Both the position numbers and the translations under genes were made by a program. The notes beneath the pieces were generated by a model that worked only from the letters and a program-made list of their open reading frames with translations, did no database searches and had not been told where the DNA came from. From assembly GCF_024029775.1 (NCBI RefSeq), contig NZ_CP097122.1:1241001-1305000 (forward strand): a stretch of 64,000 nt of DNA. The letters run 5' to 3'. Positions 51,987 to 61,205 of the stretch are shown here, in pieces; the stretch's first letter is position 1; the number at the start of each line of letters is the position of its first letter. The DNA is from Fructobacillus americanaquae. GTDB lineage: Bacteria; Bacillota; Bacilli; Lactobacillales; Lactobacillaceae.

Positions 51987-54138
51987 AATTCATGAACTGC
52001 CTGAATTATTGGCCAACCAAATTGCAGCCGGTGAGGTCATTGAACGTCCTGCCTCAGTGGTCAAAGAATTGGTTGAAAATGCTATTGATGCCAATGCGAC
52101 TCAAGTAGAAATCGTGATTGAAAATAGTGGTTTAGATTTAATTAAAGTAATCGATAATGGTCAGGGGATTGACCAAGCAGAAGTACCGTTGGCCTTTGTT
52201 CGCCATGCCACTTCGAAAATACAAGATCGGCATGATTTGTTTAATATCATGACTTTGGGCTTCCGTGGTGAAGCCTTACCATCGATTGCAGCGGTTGCAG
52301 ATGTCACTTTGCAAACCAGGACAAAGCTTGCTGACACTGGCTTTCTTTACCAGGTCAAAGGTGGACAGGTGGCCCAGGAGGGGCCAACGGTTGGTCGCTT
52401 TGGAACCATTGTTGCCGTTCGTTCGCTGTTTTACAATACGCCAGCTCGGCTCAAGTATTTGAAAAAACCACAGACCGAGCTGTCGTTGATGGTAGAAACA
52501 ATCAATCACTTGGCCATGGCTTATCCAAATGTTGCCTTAACGCTGAGCCATAACGGGAAAACTCTGGTGAAGACACCGGGTAACGGTGATTTGCGGCAAG
52601 TATTAGCAGTTGTTTATGATCGCAAAACTGCTGAAAAAATGGTTGCTTTTGAGGGGGCTTCCGGCCATTTTAAGGTCAATGGTTACTTGTCCTTGCCGGA
52701 ACAGACTCGGTCTTCTCGGTCTTATTTTGCTGTTTTGGTAAACCACCGTTTTGTTAAAAATTTCTCTGTTTCAAATGCTATTAGTGCGGGTTATGGTTCA
52801 AAGTTGATGGTTGGCCGTTTTCCAATCGGTGCCATTAATATTGAGCTGGACCCACTGCTGGTTGATGTCAATGTGCACCCCCAGAAGGCTGAGATTCGGT
52901 TGAGTGAAGAGGGAGAACTGACGGAATTGATTACGCAGGTTATTGCTAATCGTCTTCGTGGTGAAAACTTGATTCCTGCAGCGCTTGATAACCTGGGTCA
53001 AGGGGAAAAAGAAGAAAACCCGACCGCTGCGATAGAAGAACCCAGTGTCTTCGTGAAAAATCCAGCCACAGAGGTTCTTTCGGTCCCGGTTAAGGCTGAC
53101 CGGGTAGTTGAAATTCATGATAAAGGTCAACTGGCCGATGCGCCAGTTGCTAATTTTGCCAGTCGCTATGCCAAAGAAGAGTATCAGCCGATCTTTATGG
53201 AAGAAAATCAGTCTCAGCCAAAAATTGCTGAACCGTTAGCAGCTTATCAGCCAGATACTTCTATCGACCAGTCAACTAGCGCCGCCAAAGAAAATGGTGG
53301 TTTATACAACCATGTCGATACTGGCTTGGCTGCACTAGCAAGTCAGGCTATGGTCCTGGGCGTTGAACAGAGTACACAGCCAGAGGACTCACAGACAAAA
53401 CAGCAGCAAAATGATTGGTTGAGTGGGCAGCAACATCAGGATCAGACTAAAGTCGCGACCCCTAAGCCGGTTAACCAAGATTTGGACTTAAGTGATCAAG
53501 CTAGTAAAAAGACCGGTTTTCCTAATCTGGACTACATTGGTCAGATGCATGGAACCTTTCTCTTTGCCCAAGACCAGGATCATTTGTACTTGGTTGATCA
53601 GCACGCCGCTCAGGAACGGTTGAATTACGAATATTATCGGCAGGTGGTTGGCCAGGTAGGCGAAGACCAGCAGCAATTGCTGGCGCCGATTACGCTGACG
53701 TATTCTACGGCCGATATGTTAAAGATTGCTGATTTTCATGAGATTTTTGAGCAGGTTGGCCTTCATTTGGAAGAATTTGGCCCAAACACGATTGCTTTGT
53801 ATGAACATCCAGCCTGGATTTTAGCTGACCAAGCTGAAGGCACCATTGAAGAAATGATTGATTGGGTTCTTCATGATGGTAAGCTGACTGTAGCAGCCTT
53901 TCGAGAAAAAGCTGCGATTATGATGTCTTGTAAGCGGGCGATTAAGGCCAATTGGCATATTTCGGATGAAGAGGCGAAGACGCTCTTACGTGATTTAGCA
54001 CAAGCAGAAAATCCCTATAACTGTCCTCATGGTCGGCCAGTTTTGACCTCGTTTACTATCAAAGAAATGGAGCGAATGTTTAAGCGCATCCAGGATTCAC
54101 ATGAATCGTGGCAAACGTACGATACCCATCCATTTTAA
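51979..54138 (+). CDS. mutL: DNA mismatch repair protein MutL
   Basis: MutL couples mismatch recognition to strand incision. The 719-residue protein has the GHKL ATPase (ELVENAIDANAT, DNGQGI, RHATSKI, FRGEALPSIAAV), a variable Gln-rich linker (about 335-505), and a C-terminal endonuclease domain with DQHAAQERLNYEY, CKRAIKAN, and CPHGRP. These metal-site motifs show that it is the nicking type, as expected where MutH is absent. The linker is long compared with about 620-650-residue homologues. The start overlaps mutS. No ruvA follows as in some Lactobacillales; instead comes a DUF1456 gene. Confidence 0.96.
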   Translation: MTKIHELPELLANQIAAGEVIERPASVVKELVENAIDANATQVEIVIENSGLDLIKVIDNGQGIDQAEVPLAFVRHATSKIQDRHDLFNIMTLGFRGEALPSIAAVADVTLQTRTKLADTGFLYQVKGGQVAQEGPTVGRFGTIVAVRSLFYNTPARLKYLKKPQTELSLMVETINHLAMAYPNVALTLSHNGKTLVKTPGNGDLRQVLAVVYDRKTAEKMVAFEGASGHFKVNGYLSLPEQTRSSRSYFAVLVNHRFVKNFSVSNAISAGYGSKLMVGRFPIGAINIELDPLLVDVNVHPQKAEIRLSEEGELTELITQVIANRLRGENLIPAALDNLGQGEKEENPTAAIEEPSVFVKNPATEVLSVPVKADRVVEIHDKGQLADAPVANFASRYAKEEYQPIFMEENQSQPKIAEPLAAYQPDTSIDQSTSAAKENGGLYNHVDTGLAALASQAMVLGVEQSTQPEDSQTKQQQNDWLSGQQHQDQTKVATPKPVNQDLDLSDQASKKTGFPNLDYIGQMHGTFLFAQDQDHLYLVDQHAAQERLNYEYYRQVVGQVGEDQQQLLAPITLTYSTADMLKIADFHEIFEQVGLHLEEFGPNTIALYEHPAWILADQAEGTIEEMIDWVLHDGKLTVAAFREKAAIMMSCKRAIKANWHISDEEAKTLLRDLAQAENPYNCPHGRPVLTSFTIKEMERMFKRIQDSHESWQTYDTHPF

Positions 54139-54230
54139 ATTGGGTTGCGGTTGCAACGATTATTGATGATGAACTTTTTAACGCGGGCGCTAAAGTACGC
54201 TCGATTAGCAGTGCTTTCAAAGGAAAATTA

Positions 54231-54716
54231 ATGAACTATAACGATATAATAATTCGGTTGCGCTATGCACTTGATTTATCTAACCAAGAGGTTATTCGAC
54301 TTTTTACCTTAGGTGGGGTCAAAATGACGCAAAAGGATTTGGACCGAATTTTGACAAAACAAGAAGAGGATAGTCAACCGGATCAGGCGCTTTCAGCCTA
54401 TGATTTAGAGGCTTTTTTGAATGGCCTAGTGATTGATCAGCGTGGTGAGCGCTTAGATAAAGACGGACAAGCCGTGCCACCAACTTTTGATATGACCAAA
54501 GCTGATTTGGTCAATAATGTGGCCATCAAGAAAATCAAAATTGCTATGGCTTATACATCGGATGATTTACAACAATTATTGGCTTTGGCAGGAGCTAAGG
54601 TTTCTAATGGCGAATTGTCGGCAATTTTGCGTCGCCCTGACCACCGGAATTATCGACAAGCTGGTGATCGTTATTTGCGTAAGCTATTAGCGGGCATGGG
54701 TAAAAAGTACCGGTAA
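54231..54716 (+). CDS. DUF1456 family protein (YehS-like)
   Basis: It is a small cytoplasmic protein of unknown function. The 161-residue product contains two copies of the DUF1456 helical unit: NDIIIRLRYALDLSNQEVIRLFTLGG and VAIKKIKIAMAYTSDDLQQLLALAG; each is followed by a VK/AK segment and a DLxxIL-type helix. The repeats are visibly homologous. I chose ATG 54231 (MNYNDII) because AAAGGA lies at good distance and the family starts there; the longer frame upstream is not conserved. It lies 92 nt after mutL and ends at a strong terminator. No function can be assigned from context. Confidence 0.88.
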   Translation: MNYNDIIIRLRYALDLSNQEVIRLFTLGGVKMTQKDLDRILTKQEEDSQPDQALSAYDLEAFLNGLVIDQRGERLDKDGQAVPPTFDMTKADLVNNVAIKKIKIAMAYTSDDLQQLLALAGAKVSNGELSAILRRPDHRNYRQAGDRYLRKLLAGMGKKYR

Positions 54717-54753
54717 GACGGTCTTTTGTCTGAATAGTTGAGATGAATTCAAG

Positions 54754-54783
54754 AAAGACGACGCATTTGCGCCGTCTTTTTTC
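54754..54783 (+). terminator. Terminator after DUF1456 gene
   Basis: AAAGACGACGC pairs with GCGCCGTCTTT (one mismatch) around an ATTT loop, followed by T. Confidence 0.8.
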
Positions 54784-54806
54784 TTCCTAATAAAAATAGT
54801 AAAGTT

Positions 54807-54815
54807 TGGTATGAT
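54807..54815 (+). promoter_or_regulatory. Extended -10 promoter for murB operon
   Basis: TGGTATGAT lies 31 nt before the murB start. The sequence around it (TGGTATGATAGAGA) resembles the relQ and gatC promoters. Confidence 0.5.
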
Positions 54816-54845
54816 AGAGAAAGTAGGATACTAATGGAGATTACT

Positions 54846-55724
54846 ATGAAAATTGCCCAAGGTTTAATACAAAAAAAGCAAGAAATTGCACCTTACGCCT
54901 ACACCCAAGCCGGTGGCGTAACGGATTATTTGGCGATTCCGACCTCAATAGCTGACTTGACCGCCTTGCTAGATTGGGCTAAACAAGAAAGCTTGCCTGT
55001 TTATGTTTTTGGTCGACTGTCCAATTTGGTCGTTCGTTCAGGTGGACTGCGAGGTTTGGTGATTTTAACGACTGAACTAAAGGCTGTTCGACAGGAGAAC
55101 AATCAATTGTTAGCCCAAGCTGGCTGTGACATTATTTGGTTGGCTGCTTTAGCTCGCGATAAGTCCTTAACTGGCTTGGAATGGTCGGCTGGAATTCCTG
55201 GATCCGTTGGTGGCGCGGTCTTCATGAACGCCGGTGCTTATGGTGGACAAGCCGATATGGTCGTTTCCTCTGTGCTAGCGGTGATGCCTGATTTAAGCTT
55301 AAGGACTTTTACAAAAGATGAATTAGCGTTTGGTTACCGCCATTCTGTTTTTCAAGAAAATGGCGGGGTTATCGTTCAGGTAACCTTTGATTTGGCACCT
55401 GGTGACCAACAGGCTATCCAAGGGAAAATGGATCAAGTTAACTTGGCCCGTGCCAATAAGCAACCCTTGTCATGGCCATCGAACGGTTCCGTCTTTAAGC
55501 GGCCAACTGGTTACTTTGCCGGTAAGCTGATTATGGATGCCGGATTGCAAGGTACACGTGTTGGTGGGGTTGAAGTTTCGAAGAAGCATGCCGGCTTTAT
55601 GGTCAACGTGGACCAAGGAACGGGTAACGACTACGAAGACTTAATTCACCTTGTGCAAGCAAAAGTTTTTGAGGAGTACCAGGTTCGCCTGGAACCTGAA
55701 GTTCGTATTTTAGGAGACCGGTAG
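54846..55724 (+). CDS. murB: UDP-N-acetylenolpyruvoylglucosamine reductase
   Basis: MurB reduces UDP-GlcNAc-enolpyruvate to UDP-MurNAc with NADPH and FAD, the second committed step of peptidoglycan synthesis. The 292-residue protein is the short type II/IIb-like form. It has the FAD-binding GRLSNLVVRSGGLRGLVI, SAGIPGSVGGAVFMNAGAYGG, FGYRHSVFQ, and the catalytic region NGSVFKRPTGYFAGKLI with VSKKHAGFMVN and the C-terminal Glu in LEPEVRIL. ATG 54846 has TGGAG at good spacing; ATG 54834 is in frame but less well placed. It leads the run murB-antiporter-cdaA-cdaR-glmM with 3-nt and overlapping junctions. Confidence 0.95.
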   Translation: MKIAQGLIQKKQEIAPYAYTQAGGVTDYLAIPTSIADLTALLDWAKQESLPVYVFGRLSNLVVRSGGLRGLVILTTELKAVRQENNQLLAQAGCDIIWLAALARDKSLTGLEWSAGIPGSVGGAVFMNAGAYGGQADMVVSSVLAVMPDLSLRTFTKDELAFGYRHSVFQENGGVIVQVTFDLAPGDQQAIQGKMDQVNLARANKQPLSWPSNGSVFKRPTGYFAGKLIMDAGLQGTRVGGVEVSKKHAGFMVNVDQGTGNDYEDLIHLVQAKVFEEYQVRLEPEVRILGDR

Positions 55725-55727
55725 CCT

Positions 55728-57827
55728 ATGGATATTATTGAGTTAATGATTGTCTTAGTGATTGGTGTTGCTATCTCAAGCATCATCTCTCACTTTGTTC
55801 CAGCAGTCCCAATTTCATTATTTCAAATTGCGATTGGCTTTTTATTGGCAACGATTGGTGGAACCTATATTGAGGTGGATTCCCACTGGTTTATGATGCT
55901 TTTTGTGGCTCCAATCCTGTTTAACGATGCCTGGCGGTTTCCAAAAAGGGAATTGTGGAAATTACGGGTACCAATTTTGATGAATGCGATTTGGCTCGTC
56001 TTGGTGACCACGATTTTGGGTGGCTGGCTGATTCACTTTTTGATTCCAGAGCTACCAATTGCTGGTTCACTAGCCTTGGCAGCTGTGTTATCACCAACGG
56101 ATCCAGTTGCGGTTCAAGCGATTGCAAAACGGGTGAAGCTTCCTGAAAACCTCTTACACGTGGTGACGGGAGAGAGCCTGGTAAACGATGCGACCGGGTT
56201 GGTTTCGTTTAATACGGCTATTAAAGCAGTAGTAGCCGGGACTTTCTTATTGACGGACGCTTTGTTAAATTTTGCTTGGATGACCCTGGCTGGGATTGTG
56301 ACCGGCGTTGTGATTGGGGCCATCATTATCTGGTTGCGTGATTCTGTTTCACGCTTTGGTTTAGCTGATGTTGTATTCTATACGGTGATTACAGTTTTGC
56401 TACCCTTTATTATTTATTGGGTGGCCGAGTACCCCATGCACGCTTCTGGCTTGATTGCTGTTGTGACGGGTGGAATCACTGCTAAAATTTTAAATGACCG
56501 CCACGTTGGCCTTTTATCGGCCGAAGCAACGATTGTTTCAGTTCATGCTTGGGAGGTCTTAGTTTACGTCTTAAATGGTTTAATCTTTGTCTTACTTGGT
56601 GTTACCCTGCCAAACGCCTTGCATAATGTTTTAGAAGACACCAATATCTCCAACATCCAGGCCTTGACTTATGGTTTAATTGTCTGGTTCATTATCTTTT
56701 CTTTACGTGTGTTGTGGGCTTTGGCTATTCAAATCAGTCAGAGGTTCCGGCATCAGGTGAAAGTAGTTTCTCTTAAATCAGCTATTGTGTCGGGCTTGAC
56801 GGGGGTTCGTGGCGCCGTTACAATGGCTGCGGTCTTGACTATTCCTGTAGTCACCAACAAAGGCACAATGTTTATTGGCCGTGATTTAATGATTTTTATC
56901 GCGGCGGTAGTGGTCATCTTTTCTTTGGTAGTGGCTTCTGTCATGCTACCACTGGTGACAAAGCAGAAAACGAAGCACGATTTCACTCAACCGGAGGGCG
57001 CAACGGAGGTTGATGAAGCTTTGCCGGAGGACCACCGGGCTGATTTATCAGAAGATCAGGCCCGTCTATGGACTATGCGAATCGGCATCCAAGCATTACG
57101 GGATGTCCAAAATAATCAAAATCGGCGAATTGCTCACGAACTAATTACTCGTCGGCAAAAAAAGGTCCGCCAATTACGACGGAAGCTCCATGAAAATCAG
57201 GACCAGCATGATTTTGCGGCCGAGAAAGATCTGGAGTTGCAGGAAGTTGCTTTGAAAGCAGAACGTAATCGTCTTCAACAACTATTAGTTGATGAAGAAA
57301 TTACGCCGATTACTTATTCTTTGCAGGATAGACTCCTTGATCAAATTGAAGCTGATTTGGGAACAACTCGTGAATTCTTTGCTAATAAGCGTTTGAAGTG
57401 GTTGTTGCGGCGTTTGGCCGTTAAGGTCCGCATTTGGCTGGCTGAGGAAGAAAATGATCGGGTCCAAGAAGAGGCCGATCATGCTACTCGTGAACTACTA
57501 AAGGCTGCTATTGCGGCCATCTCAGCATATATAGAAAAACAAGTTGGCGATACCGTCATGCAGCGCGTTTTACGGCAAGAAGCGTATAATTTAATTGTGA
57601 TCTACCGTTTTCAAATTGAAAAGACCAAGGCAATCTCGACATTTGATCAACAAGAAGAAGACGATCGCATGCGATTGGAGCTTGAGTTAAAAGCGTTAAA
57701 TGCGGAGCGGGATTTCATCCAGCAACTCTATGAACAAAACCGGATCTCACGGCAAACGAGTATTAATTTAAGACAAGTAATAAACTATGCGGAAACCAGA
57801 GTCTTGGTTGGCCGCAACGAGGAGTAG
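55728..57827 (+). CDS. Monovalent cation:proton antiporter, CPA1 (NhaP-like)
   Basis: This family exchanges Na+ (or K+) for protons across the membrane. The 699-residue protein has about 12-13 membrane segments (to about 415) with the ion-binding motifs SPTDPVAV, TGESLVNDATGLV and GLTGVRGAVTMA. The C-terminal about 280 residues are cytoplasmic, charged and helical with coiled-coil character (e.g. RRQKKVRQLRRKLHENQDQHDF), much longer than the minimal antiporter. It lies 3 nt after murB and 2 nt before cdaA. The arrangement suggests joint control with c-di-AMP, which regulates potassium and osmolyte transporters in Firmicutes, but no RCK_C domain is evident. Confidence 0.9.
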   Translation: MDIIELMIVLVIGVAISSIISHFVPAVPISLFQIAIGFLLATIGGTYIEVDSHWFMMLFVAPILFNDAWRFPKRELWKLRVPILMNAIWLVLVTTILGGWLIHFLIPELPIAGSLALAAVLSPTDPVAVQAIAKRVKLPENLLHVVTGESLVNDATGLVSFNTAIKAVVAGTFLLTDALLNFAWMTLAGIVTGVVIGAIIIWLRDSVSRFGLADVVFYTVITVLLPFIIYWVAEYPMHASGLIAVVTGGITAKILNDRHVGLLSAEATIVSVHAWEVLVYVLNGLIFVLLGVTLPNALHNVLEDTNISNIQALTYGLIVWFIIFSLRVLWALAIQISQRFRHQVKVVSLKSAIVSGLTGVRGAVTMAAVLTIPVVTNKGTMFIGRDLMIFIAAVVVIFSLVVASVMLPLVTKQKTKHDFTQPEGATEVDEALPEDHRADLSEDQARLWTMRIGIQALRDVQNNQNRRIAHELITRRQKKVRQLRRKLHENQDQHDFAAEKDLELQEVALKAERNRLQQLLVDEEITPITYSLQDRLLDQIEADLGTTREFFANKRLKWLLRRLAVKVRIWLAEEENDRVQEEADHATRELLKAAIAAISAYIEKQVGDTVMQRVLRQEAYNLIVIYRFQIEKTKAISTFDQQEEDDRMRLELELKALNAERDFIQQLYEQNRISRQTSINLRQVINYAETRVLVGRNEE

Positions 57828-57829
57828 AA

Positions 57830-58654
57830 ATGGGAATTTGGGCATACATGACCAGTAGCAATCTGGTTCATCTATTAGATGTATTGATTATCTGGTTCTT
57901 GTTGTATAAGGTCATTACCTTTGTTGAAGGAACCCGCGCATTACAAATCCTTTTTGGGGTTGGTGCCATTATCTTAATCAAAGTCGTCGCTTGGTATACC
58001 GGTTTGGTGGTCGTTTCTTGGTTAATGGATCAGTTAATCACTTGGGCACCAATCGCTTTGGTCGTGATTTTCCAACAAGAAATCCGACGTGGCCTCGAAA
58101 ATTTGGGCCGGCGCCTAACGGTTCGTCGCCATCACATCGACAATGAACAGGCTCGCGAATTGATTAAGGGCTTGGACATGGCTTTGGAATATATGTCCAA
58201 GCGGCGAATTGGCGCTTTGATTACGGTTAATGGGAAAGATACCTTAGAAGAGTATATTAAAACTGGTATTACTCTCGATGCCAAGGTAACAGGGCAATTA
58301 CTGATTAATATCTTTATTCCCAACACGCCTTTGCATGATGGGGCGGTTATCATCAATAATGACCGGATAGCAGTGGCTGCTGCCTATCTGCCACTATCAG
58401 AATCAACGAGAATTCCAAAGGAATTGGGAACTAGGCACCGGGCAGCTGTTGGAATTTCAGAAGCAACAGATGCCGTCACAGTGGTTGTTTCAGAAGAAAC
58501 TGGTGAAATTTCCATTACTCAGCGGGGAGACTTATTGCGAAATATGGATCGTGACTCTTACTTAAACTTCTTTGAAAAGCAGTGGATTGATCCAGTTGGT
58601 AAGAAGAGCAAGAAATCCTTGTTGGGACAATTGTTCCGGGGGAAGAAATTATGA
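57830..58654 (+). CDS. cdaA: Diadenylate cyclase CdaA
   Basis: CdaA makes cyclic di-AMP from two ATP. The 274-residue protein has three N-terminal membrane segments (about 10-85), a short helix, then the DAC domain with the catalytic DGA in PLHDGAVII and RHR in GTRHRAAVGIS. The length matches Firmicutes CdaA. It starts at ATG 57830, with GAGG just upstream in the antiporter gene. The stop overlaps cdaR by 4 nt. In most Firmicutes the order is cdaA-cdaR-glmM, as here; CdaR and GlmM modulate the cyclase. The antiporter gene directly before it is a plausible effector partner but this is inference. Confidence 0.96.
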   Translation: MGIWAYMTSSNLVHLLDVLIIWFLLYKVITFVEGTRALQILFGVGAIILIKVVAWYTGLVVVSWLMDQLITWAPIALVVIFQQEIRRGLENLGRRLTVRRHHIDNEQARELIKGLDMALEYMSKRRIGALITVNGKDTLEEYIKTGITLDAKVTGQLLINIFIPNTPLHDGAVIINNDRIAVAAAYLPLSESTRIPKELGTRHRAAVGISEATDAVTVVVSEETGEISITQRGDLLRNMDRDSYLNFFEKQWIDPVGKKSKKSLLGQLFRGKKL

Positions 58655-59664
58655 GTAAGTGGACTTCATCAAAAATCGTGAACGTGGCCTTTTCATTTTT
58701 GTTGGCACTCTTAATTACCGCTTACGTTTTGTCAACAAAGCCGAGCTACTCGGGATCGAATAATAACCAATATACATCGTTGTTGCCAGAAAAAAAGGCA
58801 ACGATTACGTCACCCTTGACGGTACAATTTAATTCTTCAGATTATGTCATTGTCGGGGCGCCAAGTTCTGTTGGGGTGACCCTTCAGGGGTCATCAGCCT
58901 TAGTAACCGCGGCTCAAAATCATAATGAAATTCAAGCTGTGGCTGACTTGCGTGGTTTAGGAGTTGGACAACATACTGTTAATGTTGCTTTGACTGGTGT
59001 CAGCTCGTCGTTGACTGCGACCGCTAGTCCTCAGACTGTAACAGTTACCTTGGCAGAAAAAGATTCTGCTAAGAAAGATGTTCAAGTTCAATATGACGAC
59101 TCAAAGATTGCTTCTGGCTACCAGGTAACCAACACAACGGTTGATCCAAAGACGGTGACAATCACTGGACCAAAAGAAAACGTGGATGCTGTTGATCATG
59201 TTGGTGCCGATGTGACCCTAAACAAAAGTACGAAAGCGAACGTCACACAATCGACTAAATTGACGGCTTATGATAAGAATGGCGACGCTGTTCAGGTAAC
59301 CTTATCGCAACAAACAGCACAAGTGTCAATGACAATTTCTAGTTCCGGATCGAGTTCAAGTGCAAGCTCCAGTAGCAGTTCACAATCAAGTACGAGTGGG
59401 TCGTCTTCGACGACTAAGAAAGTGAGCTTAGTAGGCCAGGCGAGTGCCGGTTCGACGGACAATTTTAACATTAGCTTCAGCCCAAGTGCCGTGACAATTA
59501 CTGGTTCAAGTGATACACTAAGTAGCATTGATTATTTGCCTGTTAGTCTGGACCTGTCCAATATTACTAGCAAAGTGACCAAGACCGTGAGCCTGACGAA
59601 ACCGAGTGGCGTTGATAGCCTGTCGGATCAAAGTGTTCAGGTGACAATTAGTCCGAAGTCGTAA
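58651..59664 (+). CDS. cdaR: CdaA regulator CdaR (YbbR domains)
   Basis: CdaR is a membrane-anchored extracellular protein that interacts with CdaA and tunes c-di-AMP synthesis. The 337-residue protein has one N-terminal membrane helix (about 7-26) and YbbR-like repeats (e.g. PLTVQFNSSDYVIVGAPSSV, KKDVQVQYDDSKIASGYQ, KVSLVGQASAGSTDNF). Between the second and third repeats is a Ser-rich low-complexity linker (about 229-253), which seems unusual for the family. It overlaps cdaA by 4 nt and is followed by glmM after 57 nt. Confidence 0.93.
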   Translation: MSKWTSSKIVNVAFSFLLALLITAYVLSTKPSYSGSNNNQYTSLLPEKKATITSPLTVQFNSSDYVIVGAPSSVGVTLQGSSALVTAAQNHNEIQAVADLRGLGVGQHTVNVALTGVSSSLTATASPQTVTVTLAEKDSAKKDVQVQYDDSKIASGYQVTNTTVDPKTVTITGPKENVDAVDHVGADVTLNKSTKANVTQSTKLTAYDKNGDAVQVTLSQQTAQVSMTISSSGSSSSASSSSSSQSSTSGSSSTTKKVSLVGQASAGSTDNFNISFSPSAVTITGSSDTLSSIDYLPVSLDLSNITSKVTKTVSLTKPSGVDSLSDQSVQVTISPKS

Positions 59665-59721
59665 GGTCTGATTTGTTTGTGCTGAAATTATTGGCCAACC
59701 ATAAGTGGAGATAAATAAAAA

Positions 59722-61086
59722 ATGACAGAATCGCAGTTAAAATACTTTGGAACAGATGGGGTCCGAGGCATTGCCAATGAAGGTTTAAAACCTGAATTGG
59801 CCTTGAAACTCGGTCGTGCTGGTGGGGCAATTTTAACTCGCCACAATGATAATCCTGATCGACGCCCAGTTGTAATCGTTGGTCAAGATACTCGAATTTC
59901 TTCTGAAATGTTGCAAGAGGCTTTGATTGCTGGCTTGCTTTCTGTGGGTGTTGACGTGTTGAATTTGGGCGTCATTACTACGCCAGCCGTTGCTTACTTG
60001 GTTGAAGCGTTGGAAGCAGATGCTGGAATTCAGATTACCGCATCACATAATCCAGCCGCTGATAACGGGATTAAGTTCTTCGGTCGAGATGGTTTTAAGC
60101 TTTCAGATGAACTTGAGAACGAAATTGAAACCCTCTTAGACGGTGATGGCTATGAGCAATTACCTCGACCAAGTGCTAAGGGTCTGGGTGTTGTTTCTCA
60201 TTATCAAGAAGGTGCTCAAAAATATTTGGCCTTCTTACAAAAGACGATTCCCAGTGACCTATCTGGCTTTAAGTTAGCCTTAGATGGAGCCAATGGGGCA
60301 ACCTTTGACCTTCTGCCACGTCTGTTTGCAGACTTGGGAGCTGATTTCAAGACGATGGGGACAGAACCCGATGGCTTGAATATCAATGACCAGGTTGGTT
60401 CGACCCATCCAGAAGCTTTGATTGATATGGTTAAAGAAGGTGATTTCTCAGCTGGTTTGGCCTTTGATGGGGATGGCGACCGTTTAATCGCCGTTGATGA
60501 AAACGGTGAAATTGTCGATGGTGATAAAATTATGTATATCACTGCCCGTTTTATGAATAACCAGGGTCGTTTGAAGCACCAAACTGTGGTCTCAACTGTG
60601 ATGTCTAACATTGGTTTCTATAAAGCATTGGAAGCTCAAGGAATCAAATCTGTCCAGACACAAGTCGGCGATCGCTACGTAATGGAAAAGATGGTTGAAG
60701 ATGATGATAACCTTGGTGGGGAACAGTCTGGTCATATTATTTTCCGTGACTGGGCTAAAACCGGGGATGGTTTGTTGACGGCTTTGCAACTACTCTTTGT
60801 GATGAAGGAAACGGGACAATCACTGTCTGAATTGGCAGCCGATGTAACGCTATATCCACAAAAATTAGTGAACGTGAAGGTGCCAGATAAGCAAGCAATG
60901 ATGCAAAATCCAGTCTTGCTGGCTAAGATTGACCAGGTTGAAAAGCAGATGGCCGGTGACGGCCGGGTGCTGGTCCGTCCTTCTGGGACGGAATCAATTG
61001 TGCGAGTAATGGCGGAAGCCAAAACCGAAGAGTTGGTTAACGCTTATGTTGATTCAATTGTTCAAGTCGTTGAAGCTGAAAAATAA
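59722..61086 (+). CDS. glmM: Phosphoglucosamine mutase
   Basis: GlmM converts glucosamine-6-phosphate to glucosamine-1-phosphate for cell-wall precursor synthesis. The 454-residue protein has [15 protein letters not shown], the phospho-serine motif [17 protein letters not shown] (active Ser near 103), the metal loop [18 protein letters not shown] and the phosphate-binding [23 protein letters not shown] lies 13 nt upstream of the ATG, slightly far. Last gene of the cda operon, with a strong terminator. Confidence 0.97.
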   Translation: MTESQLKYFGTDGVRGIANEGLKPELALKLGRAGGAILTRHNDNPDRRPVVIVGQDTRISSEMLQEALIAGLLSVGVDVLNLGVITTPAVAYLVEALEADAGIQITASHNPAADNGIKFFGRDGFKLSDELENEIETLLDGDGYEQLPRPSAKGLGVVSHYQEGAQKYLAFLQKTIPSDLSGFKLALDGANGATFDLLPRLFADLGADFKTMGTEPDGLNINDQVGSTHPEALIDMVKEGDFSAGLAFDGDGDRLIAVDENGEIVDGDKIMYITARFMNNQGRLKHQTVVSTVMSNIGFYKALEAQGIKSVQTQVGDRYVMEKMVEDDDNLGGEQSGHIIFRDWAKTGDGLLTALQLLFVMKETGQSLSELAADVTLYPQKLVNVKVPDKQAMMQNPVLLAKIDQVEKQMAGDGRVLVRPSGTESIVRVMAEAKTEELVNAYVDSIVQVVEAEK

Positions 61087-61092
61087 AAGTTA

Positions 61093-61131
61093 AAAACCAA
61101 GGTAAGCCAAAGCGCTGATCCTTGGTTTTTT
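61093..61131 (+). terminator. Terminator after glmM
   Basis: AAAACCAAGG (61093-61102) pairs with CCTTGGTTTT (61120-61129) and is followed by T. The loop is 17 nt. Confidence 0.75.
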
Positions 61132-61165
61132 GTCCTTTTTTGCAACAAAAGCTGACCTGAAAATC

Positions 61166-61174
61166 TGTTATAAT
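61166..61174 (+). promoter_or_regulatory. Extended -10 promoter for rnc-smc
   Basis: TGTTATAAT lies about 30 nt before rnc. No good -35 is visible. Confidence 0.5.
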
Positions 61175-61205
61175 AAAAACAACTGAATTTTGAAAGGAAA
61201 ACACC

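Noticed and set aside
54108-54230. Longer N-terminus for the DUF1456 protein overlapping mutL
   Set aside because: No SD and no family similarity; ATG 54231 has AAAGGA and the conserved start.
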